A DNA stretch of 64,000 bases from SLST01 sp046538735. GTDB lineage: Bacteria > Spirochaetota > Spirochaetia > DSM-27196 > SLST01. The DNA lies in contig JBKHII010000004.1 of NCBI GenBank assembly GCA_046538735.1, positions 36,883 to 100,882 on the forward strand, given 5' to 3'. Position numbers and translations under genes: made by a program. Shown here piece after piece: positions 58,739 through 64,000 of this stretch (within the stretch, counting starts at the first letter, position 1; each line of letters begins with the position of its first letter). The notes beneath the pieces are model-generated. The model was given only the letters and a program-made list of their open reading frames with translations. It made no database searches and was not told where the DNA came from.

Positions 58739-59695
58739 ATGCAAGCTGTCGCGGAGTGGGCACGCAGGATCGTGGAATCGGTCGAGACGGTGTTCTTCGG
58801 CAAGCGCGCGGTCATCGAGCGGTTGCTCGTCGCGCTGCTCTGCAGGGGGCACGTGCTGCTCGAGGACGTCCCCGGGATGGGGAAGACGATCCTCGCGCGC
58901 GCGCTCGCGGCGAGCCTGGGCGGGAAGTTCACGCGAATCCAGTGCACGCCCGACCTCCTTCCGGCGGACATCTTGGGCGTGAGCGTCTACAACCCGAGCG
59001 ACGGTACCTTCCGCTTCCGCAAAGGGCCGATCATGGCGAACATCGTCCTCGTGGACGAGATCAACCGCGCGACGCCGCGGACGCAGTCGGCGCTGCTCGA
59101 GGCAACCGGCGAGGGCCAGGTAAGCGTGGAGGGCAAGCGGATGGAGCTGCCCGAGCCGTTCTTCCTCATCGCCACCGAGAATCCGGTCGAGTTCGAAGGC
59201 ACCTTCCCGCTCCCCGAGGCGCAGCAGGACCGCTTCCTGCTCTCGATGAGCATCGGGTACCCCGAGCGGACGGTCGAGCAGCGAATCGTGGACAGCCAGC
59301 GGCGCCTCACGCACCCGGTGGTGGACGTGGAGCCGGTCACCGAGATCGCGGACGTGCACGAGCTGCAGAAGCAGGTCGTGGAGGTCCACGTTGACCAGGA
59401 GGTGATGGACTACGTCAGCGCTCTCGTGGAGGCGAGCCGCGGTCACCAGCAGGTGCGCATCGGCGTGAGCCCGCGCGGGACGCTCGCGCTCTACAAGTCG
59501 GCGCAGGCGCTCGCGGCGGTGCGGGGCCGCGACTACGTCATCCCGGAGGACGTGAAGGAGCTCTGCCGCCCGGTCTTCGCGAAGCGGATCATCCTCACGA
59601 GCCAGGCGGTGATCCGCGGCATCGCGGTGGACACGGTGATCACCTCGCTCCTCGATTCGGTGCCGACCCCCGTGGTGCCGGAGCAGCGGGCGTGA
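58739..59695 (+). CDS. MoxR-family AAA+ ATPase
   Basis: The 318-residue chaperone-like ATPase has Walker A EDVPGMGKT (about 43-51), Walker B VLVDEINRA (about 105-113), sensor 1 LIATENP and LPEAQQDRF. MoxR proteins act on partners encoded next to them, typically DUF58 and VWA proteins, to mature envelope or secreted complexes. The stop overlaps the GTG of the DUF58 gene by 4 nt. Start chosen from the TATAGT box. The operon is MoxR-DUF58-DUF4129-like. Confidence 0.93.
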   Translation: MQAVAEWARRIVESVETVFFGKRAVIERLLVALLCRGHVLLEDVPGMGKTILARALAASLGGKFTRIQCTPDLLPADILGVSVYNPSDGTFRFRKGPIMANIVLVDEINRATPRTQSALLEATGEGQVSVEGKRMELPEPFFLIATENPVEFEGTFPLPEAQQDRFLLSMSIGYPERTVEQRIVDSQRRLTHPVVDVEPVTEIADVHELQKQVVEVHVDQEVMDYVSALVEASRGHQQVRIGVSPRGTLALYKSAQALAAVRGRDYVIPEDVKELCRPVFAKRIILTSQAVIRGIAVDTVITSLLDSVPTPVVPEQRA

Positions 59696-60870
59696 AGGGA
59701 CGGGGCATCGCGCTCATCGTCGTGGGCCTGTTCCTCGCGCTCTTCCTCGATTCGTACGTGGTCCAGTGGATCGGCTACGTGCTCGTCACCGTCGTGGTCC
59801 TGAGCTACGCCTACACGCGCGCCGTCGCCGCGGGGCTCGAGGTCACGCGCGACGAGCCGATCCTCCGCGCCTACCAGCACCAGATCGTCCCGGTTCGCAT
59901 CCGCATCGCGAACCGGAGCCCGCTTCCCGTTCCGCACCTCGTAGTCACGGACAATCCGGGCAGCCTCTACACGGGGAACGAGAACGCGCGCCTGATGAGC
60001 CTGCGACCCGGCGAGCGCACCGACCTGGAGTACGAGATCCGGGGCATGAACCGCGGCGCGTACCGGCTTGGACCCGTCTCGGTTCGCTTCGCCGACCCGC
60101 TCGGCCTCTACCCGGAGGCGCGGATCAAGTTCGAGGAAACGCGCCTCGTCGTCTACCCGAGGATCCATCCGGTCGAGCTCCCGGTCCACCGCGGCCTGCC
60201 GGCGGGAAGCATCACGACCACGAGCAGGATCTACGAAGACCCCACACGCTACCGCTCGGTGCGCGAGTACGTCCCCGGAGACGAGATCCGCCGCATCAAC
60301 TGGAAGGCGAGCGCCCGCCTGGGAGCGCTCCACTCGACCGAGTGGCTCCCCACGATCAACGTCCCCGTCATGATCCTCCTCAACCTCACGGCGAGCACGT
60401 ACGCGCAGCGCGCACGCTACGGCCACACCGAGCGCACGATCGACGCCGCGGCGAGCCTCGTCCACCACCTCGCGACGCGCGGACAGGAAGTCGGGCTCGT
60501 CACCACCGGCGTGATCAAGGGCGCGCCGGAGAAGATCATGCCGTGGATCCGCGTGGGCTCGGGGATGCAGCACGCGGTCGGCATCCTGGAGACGCTCGCG
60601 CAGCTCACGATCAACGAGGCGGACGACGACCCGGTCGCCCGCTTCCTCGAGCGCGGCTCGCTCTCGTACGGCACCCGGCTCTTCTACCTGGGCGCGCCGC
60701 TCCCGGAGGACTCGGTCGCGGCGCTCGTCGCGTCCATGGGCGACCGGAGCCTCCTCCGGCTCTACTATACCGACGAGGGAGTCACGAGCTGGGACGAGCT
60801 TTCGATCGAATCGGTGCGCGTCTACCGCATCACGGAGCACGGAGATGAGCTCTTCGCAGCACAAGGCTGA
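59692..60870 (+). CDS. DUF58 domain membrane protein
   Basis: The 392-residue protein has two N-terminal membrane helices (about 6-42), a beta-sandwich region (about 50-165) and the DUF58 signature SVREYVPGDEIRRINWKASARLG (about 189-211). A VWA-like fold follows, with MILLNLTAST in place of a clear MIDAS. DUF58 proteins are the usual MoxR partner. The GTG at 59692 overlaps the MoxR stop. The end overlaps the next gene by 26 nt. Confidence 0.9.
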   Translation: MKGRGIALIVVGLFLALFLDSYVVQWIGYVLVTVVVLSYAYTRAVAAGLEVTRDEPILRAYQHQIVPVRIRIANRSPLPVPHLVVTDNPGSLYTGNENARLMSLRPGERTDLEYEIRGMNRGAYRLGPVSVRFADPLGLYPEARIKFEETRLVVYPRIHPVELPVHRGLPAGSITTTSRIYEDPTRYRSVREYVPGDEIRRINWKASARLGALHSTEWLPTINVPVMILLNLTASTYAQRARYGHTERTIDAAASLVHHLATRGQEVGLVTTGVIKGAPEKIMPWIRVGSGMQHAVGILETLAQLTINEADDDPVARFLERGSLSYGTRLFYLGAPLPEDSVAALVASMGDRSLLRLYYTDEGVTSWDELSIESVRVYRITEHGDELFAAQG

Positions 60871-62377
60871 GATCTACCGCGTCCTCATCCATCCCGCGAT
60901 GAGCATCGCGATCGCCACGACGAGCGTGCTCTCGCTCATCTGGCTCGTGAACGTGAACATCGGCGTGGCTGCTCCGCGCGCGGGCACGATCGCGGCGGTG
61001 ATCCTCGCACCGATCCTGGAAGCCGTGGTGGGCAACATCCTCTTCCGCGAGCGCGCCGGCATCGGTAACCGCGTCCGCGAGCTCGTGCTCTTCCTCGCGG
61101 TGCTCTACGCCGTGTTCTCCGCCGTCCGCGGTGGACCGTTCGGCCGGCGGTTCGAACCGTCGGCCGACCAAATCCTCCCGATGCTCGCCGCGACCGTCGC
61201 CTGGCTCATCGCCTTCGTCTTCCACAACCGCCTCCGCGGCCGCGAGGCGCTCCTTCGCTCCTTCCACGGCCTCCACGGCGCCGAGCTCCGCCACGCGGTC
61301 CTCGAACGCCAGCACGAGATGGCGATCACCGTGCGCGCCATGCGCAAAGCCCGCGGCCTGATCGGCGGGCTCTTCGTGACGCTCTGCATGCTCGCGGTAC
61401 TCGCGACGCTCGATCCGTTGGACGTGAGCGTCCTCCGGCCCGGCTCGGGCGCCTTCGCGATGCTCGTCCTCTACGGCATCGCGAGCATCGTGATCATCGG
61501 GAGCCTGAACGCCTTCATCGAGGAGTACGCCGCGAACGGCGAAGGGCTGGCGGTACCGCTCCGCCTCCAGCGCCGACGATCGGTGCTCGCCGCCGTCATG
61601 ATCGTTGCGGTGCTCGTGCTCGCCTTCGCGCTCAGCCGCGCGCAGGCGATCCTCCCGATCGAGGCGATCGGCGACTTCTTCCGCCGGCTCGCAGGCCTCT
61701 TCGAGAGCGACCGGCTGCCTGCCGAGGCGCCGCCGTTCCAGCCGCCGCCGCCCGACCAGACGCTGCCGGACGTCTCCGAGATGTTCGGCGAGCTCGAGCC
61801 GACCGAGCCGCCGCTCTGGATCCGTATCGTTGCCGAGCTCCTCGCGCGAGTCGCCCGGACCGCGCTCATCGTGGGCGGCCTCGCGCTGCTCGTCGCGCCG
61901 CTCTTCTCGGCGAACTTCCGCCGCGCGCTCAAGAGCTTCAAGCCAAGACAATTCATCGTTGAACTATTCCGCAACCTCAGGCGCCGCCTGCGAATCCTCG
62001 CCCGCTTCCTCCGCCACGGCCTCCGCGGGCGACGGCGGGGCGAAGCCGCCGGAGAGGATACCGACGATCGCTCGCCGGACGCCTGGCGGGAGAAGCAGTG
62101 GAAACCCACGCTCCGTAAGCGCATGCAGATGGATCACGTCGTCCAGGTCTTCGTGAGCGTCACCCGCTGGGGCCACAAGCACGGCCTGGACTACCACCGC
62201 AGCGAAGCCGCCCGCGAATACCTCCGCCGCGTCGCCGAGCTCCGCCCCGAGCACTACGCGGACGCGATCTTCGTCGCCGAGACCTTCTGCGAGGCCCGCT
62301 TCAGCCGCCACCTCGTCCCTCGAGCCAAGATGCGCGAGTACGGACAGGCGGCAAAGCGGATTGCGGGGAGCGACTAA
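60845..62377 (+). CDS. Multi-pass membrane protein with DUF4129-like C terminus
   Basis: The 510-residue protein has an N-terminal bundle of about seven membrane helices (15-270), a proline-rich loop (about 295-310), one more helix (about 325-350), a basic stretch (about 360-400) and a C-terminal helical domain. The last part, DYHRSEAAREYLRRVAELRP, followed by ETFCEARFSRHLVP, resembles the DUF4129 domain found at the end of TgpA-type transglutaminases in MoxR-DUF58 operons. The transglutaminase domain itself is absent. It is the third gene of that operon and overlaps DUF58. A scaffold role without enzymatic activity is likely. Confidence 0.75.
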   Translation: MSSSQHKAEIYRVLIHPAMSIAIATTSVLSLIWLVNVNIGVAAPRAGTIAAVILAPILEAVVGNILFRERAGIGNRVRELVLFLAVLYAVFSAVRGGPFGRRFEPSADQILPMLAATVAWLIAFVFHNRLRGREALLRSFHGLHGAELRHAVLERQHEMAITVRAMRKARGLIGGLFVTLCMLAVLATLDPLDVSVLRPGSGAFAMLVLYGIASIVIIGSLNAFIEEYAANGEGLAVPLRLQRRRSVLAAVMIVAVLVLAFALSRAQAILPIEAIGDFFRRLAGLFESDRLPAEAPPFQPPPPDQTLPDVSEMFGELEPTEPPLWIRIVAELLARVARTALIVGGLALLVAPLFSANFRRALKSFKPRQFIVELFRNLRRRLRILARFLRHGLRGRRRGEAAGEDTDDRSPDAWREKQWKPTLRKRMQMDHVVQVFVSVTRWGHKHGLDYHRSEAAREYLRRVAELRPEHYADAIFVAETFCEARFSRHLVPRAKMREYGQAAKRIAGSD

Positions 62378-62931
62378 ATCAGCTCGTTGATCTTGTCCCG
62401 AATGCGAGCGGCTTCCTCGTAGTCTTCGTCGTCCACCGCCTTCTGGAGCTCCTGCTCGAGGCGGTTGCGTTCGATTTCGCGAGGATCGGGGACGTCTACC
62501 TTGGGGTCTTCTTCGGTGATGAGGTTGATCGCGATGCCCGCCTCTTCCACGATCGACTCGGCGATGTAGAGCGGGCAGTGCAGGCGCGCCGTGATGCCGA
62601 GCGCGTCCGAGGGACGGCTGTCGATCACGATCTTCTTAAGACCCTGCTTCATCACGATCCGAGCGTAGAACGTGCCGTCCTTCAGCTCGGTGATATCCAC
62701 ACGATCGATCGTCGCGTTGAGCTTCTCCATCATCGTGATGAACAGATCGTGCGTGAGAGGACGCGGCATGGGAACGTTCCCAAGGCCGATGAGTATCGAC
62801 TGTGCTTCGAGTTGACCGATGAAGATGGGCACTGCGCGCTCGCTTCCGATGGGCTTCACGAGCACCGCGTTGCCCTTGTCCGTTCGCGCGACGGTCCATA
62901 TCTCCGCCTCGACCAGCATGATGTTCTTCAT
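62374..62931 (-). CDS. Bifunctional nuclease domain (DUF151) protein with UVR motif
   Basis: This 185-residue protein has a BFN/DUF151 domain (about 1-135) with VGNVPMPRPLTHDLF-like and VIDSRPSDALGITARLHCPLY segments. A C-terminal UVR helical hairpin, LEQELQKAVDDEDYEEAARIRDKI (about 159-182), is like that of UvrB/UvrC. The family was first described with nuclease activity in plants; bacterial roles are unclear. The ATG at 62931 lies 10 nt after TACACT. It converges with and overlaps the previous gene by 4 nt. Confidence 0.9.
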   Translation of the reverse strand: MKNIMLVEAEIWTVARTDKGNAVLVKPIGSERAVPIFIGQLEAQSILIGLGNVPMPRPLTHDLFITMMEKLNATIDRVDITELKDGTFYARIVMKQGLKKIVIDSRPSDALGITARLHCPLYIAESIVEEAGIAINLITEEDPKVDVPDPREIERNRLEQELQKAVDDEDYEEAARIRDKINELI

Positions 62932-62933
62932 CG

Positions 62934-62945
62934 CACTTTAAAGTG
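62934..62945. promoter_or_regulatory. 12-bp palindrome CACTTTAAAGTG at the BFN gene start
   Basis: A perfect palindrome, 2 nt before the ATG, overlapping the -10 box and the expected transcription start. It is AT-rich in a GC-rich context, so a repressor site is likely. Confidence 0.45.
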
Positions 62946-62970
62946 TACGATGAGTCGGTCGGATTTTCAA
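62942..62970 (-). promoter_or_regulatory. Promoter TTGAAA-17-TACACT for the BFN gene
   Basis: On the minus strand TTGAAA (62970-62965), 17 bp and TACACT (62947-62942), then 10 nt to the ATG at 62931. Good match and spacing; leader of about 3 nt. Confidence 0.6.
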
Positions 62971-63067
62971 ACGCAGGGGCCGGAAATCGGCCCTCCTCAC
63001 CCCCCGGGCCGGAATAGCTGCCGCCGGTTGCGGTAGAATGGGGACGGATCCATCCAAGAAGGAAAGT

Positions 63068-64000
63068 GTGGAATCGATACTCGCGGTGGCGTACTACTCG
63101 GTGAGCATCTCGTGCCTTGTGGTGAGCGTCGCGCTTGCGGTCGCGCAACGAGCGCTCAAGGCGAATGCGGTCTTCTTCGACATCGGTTTCTATCTCTTCT
63201 CGCTGAGCCTGGTGGGCTTCATGTACGCGTTCCTCCACACGGACGCGATGGACGGGTTCGCCAGGGACGTGTTGCTCGTCCAGCGGATGTTCGGGATCTG
63301 CGCGTCGTACGGGCTCATGCGCCTCGTGCTCCGGGTCTACCACATCAGACGCGACGCGCCGATCGTCTACCTCCTGTACGGCCTGCTGCTCGCGATGTTC
63401 GCGGTTGCGGCCGCCGACCTTGCGTTCGGTCTGGAGGTTCTGTTTCTGGAGCCGCCTCCGAAGATCTCGCCGACCCCGCTCTTCCGGTACGTCTACGTGC
63501 CGTTCTCCATCCTGGGCCTCATCGCGGGCGTGTTCATCTCGCTCGACCTCTTCCCCGTTGTGATTCGGCAGGATCCGTTCGCGGACATTCTGTGGGTCTA
63601 CGGGATTGGGATGTCGGCGGTGCTCTCGGCTGCCGTGATGTTCGTGATCCGGTTCATCGCGGCGTATGCTCCGCGCACCGCGCGAAAGGCATTGGTGCTC
63701 GGCGACCCGCAGCAGACAACGCGCGAGTCGGACGGCGAGGAGGCGTATCTGGGGCTCGTCACGGTCATCAAGGAGCGACGACTCTTCGCCGATCCGGAGG
63801 TGACGCTGCAGGACGTAGCTCGTGAGAGCGGTCTGCCGAGGAACGAGGTGTCTCGGCTCATCAACGTGTATTCGGGCGGCAACTTTCGCGCGCTCGTGAA
63901 CCGCCTGCGCGTTGAGGAGATGAAGCGATTGCTCGCTGAGGGGGAGCTCTCCGCGTCCATTCTGGAGATCGCGATCGAGGTGGGGTTCAACTCGAAGACG
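63068..64000 (+). CDS. Seven-TM sensor AraC-family regulator (runs off right edge)
   Basis: Starting at a GTG at 63068, preceded by AAGGA with suitable spacing, the frame is open for 311 codons to the window edge. The first 215 residues contain about seven membrane helices. After a linker comes an AraC-type DNA-binding domain: VTLQDVARESGLPRNEVSRLIN, followed by FRALVNRLRVEEMKRLL and ILEIAIEVGFNSKT, where the second helix-turn-helix begins. The last 40 or so residues are outside the window. It is a one-component membrane regulator; its signal and targets are unknown. It is divergent from the BFN gene. Confidence 0.85.
   Translation, partial: MESILAVAYYSVSISCLVVSVALAVAQRALKANAVFFDIGFYLFSLSLVGFMYAFLHTDAMDGFARDVLLVQRMFGICASYGLMRLVLRVYHIRRDAPIVYLLYGLLLAMFAVAAADLAFGLEVLFLEPPPKISPTPLFRYVYVPFSILGLIAGVFISLDLFPVVIRQDPFADILWVYGIGMSAVLSAAVMFVIRFIAAYAPRTARKALVLGDPQQTTRESDGEEAYLGLVTVIKERRLFADPEVTLQDVARESGLPRNEVSRLINVYSGGNFRALVNRLRVEEMKRLLAEGELSASILEIAIEVGFNSKT

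Overview
The window is high-GC bacterial chromosome, densely packed and without tRNA, rRNA, CRISPR array, insertion sequence or phage genes that I can see. Several features point to a spirochaete-like bacterium (inference, moderate confidence). They are a DUF2259 secreted protein of the type seen in treponemes, a ParA-like ATPase next to a very long FapA-type (DUF342) protein, an SDF-family symporter, an unusually long apolipoprotein N-acyltransferase, and many lipoproteins with classical lipoboxes.

Layout. 1-15.1 kb: the start of a receiver-domain gene, fxsA, a ctp-rsmE-WecG-like operon, a membrane protein-ParA-FapA-lgt operon, a GT4 glycosyltransferase, an OmpA-domain membrane protein, a repeat lipoprotein and lnt. 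Lipoprotein maturation is represented by both lgt and lnt. 15.2-24.2 kb: a PlsC-like acyltransferase, then a GAF/HD-GYP c-di-GMP phosphodiesterase leading directly into six exported proteins with 4-nt overlaps or near-zero spacing (four lipoproteins, a PEGA/TPR protein and a helical membrane protein). This is the most system-like block. 24.2-28.9 kb: a sensor adenylate cyclase and a large TM-anchored coiled-coil protein. 28.9-35.1 kb: three-subunit transhydrogenase (pntAA-pntAB-pntB), a MATE transporter, an AAA-ATPase remnant and a VapBC module. 35.1-48.9 kb: a RimK/RimB-type operon, a CrtI-like oxidoreductase, an exported GH3-GH29 pair, a CTP-dependent lipid kinase, secreted proteins, an SDF symporter, a histidine kinase and an SDR-like protein. 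49.2-64 kb: an operon of GH77, a giant GH13 and an acyl-ACP thioesterase, a BASS transporter, a DUF4015 glycosidase-like protein, a MoxR-DUF58-DUF4129-like operon, a bifunctional-nuclease-domain protein and a membrane-anchored AraC regulator cut by the right edge.

Two non-coding signals stand out. First, two intergenic elements of exactly 154 bp (48989-49142 and 55626-55779) share a 40-nt core with 38 identical positions. Each is enclosed by three nested stems whose sequences differ between copies while complementarity is kept, which is the signature of a structured RNA or a structure-recognised DNA repeat. I do not recognise the family. Second, at least a dozen transcription-unit heads carry a TATACT/TACACT/TATAGT-like -10 box only 5-11 nt before the start codon, usually with no ribosome binding site. 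This suggests that leaderless mRNAs are common in this organism.
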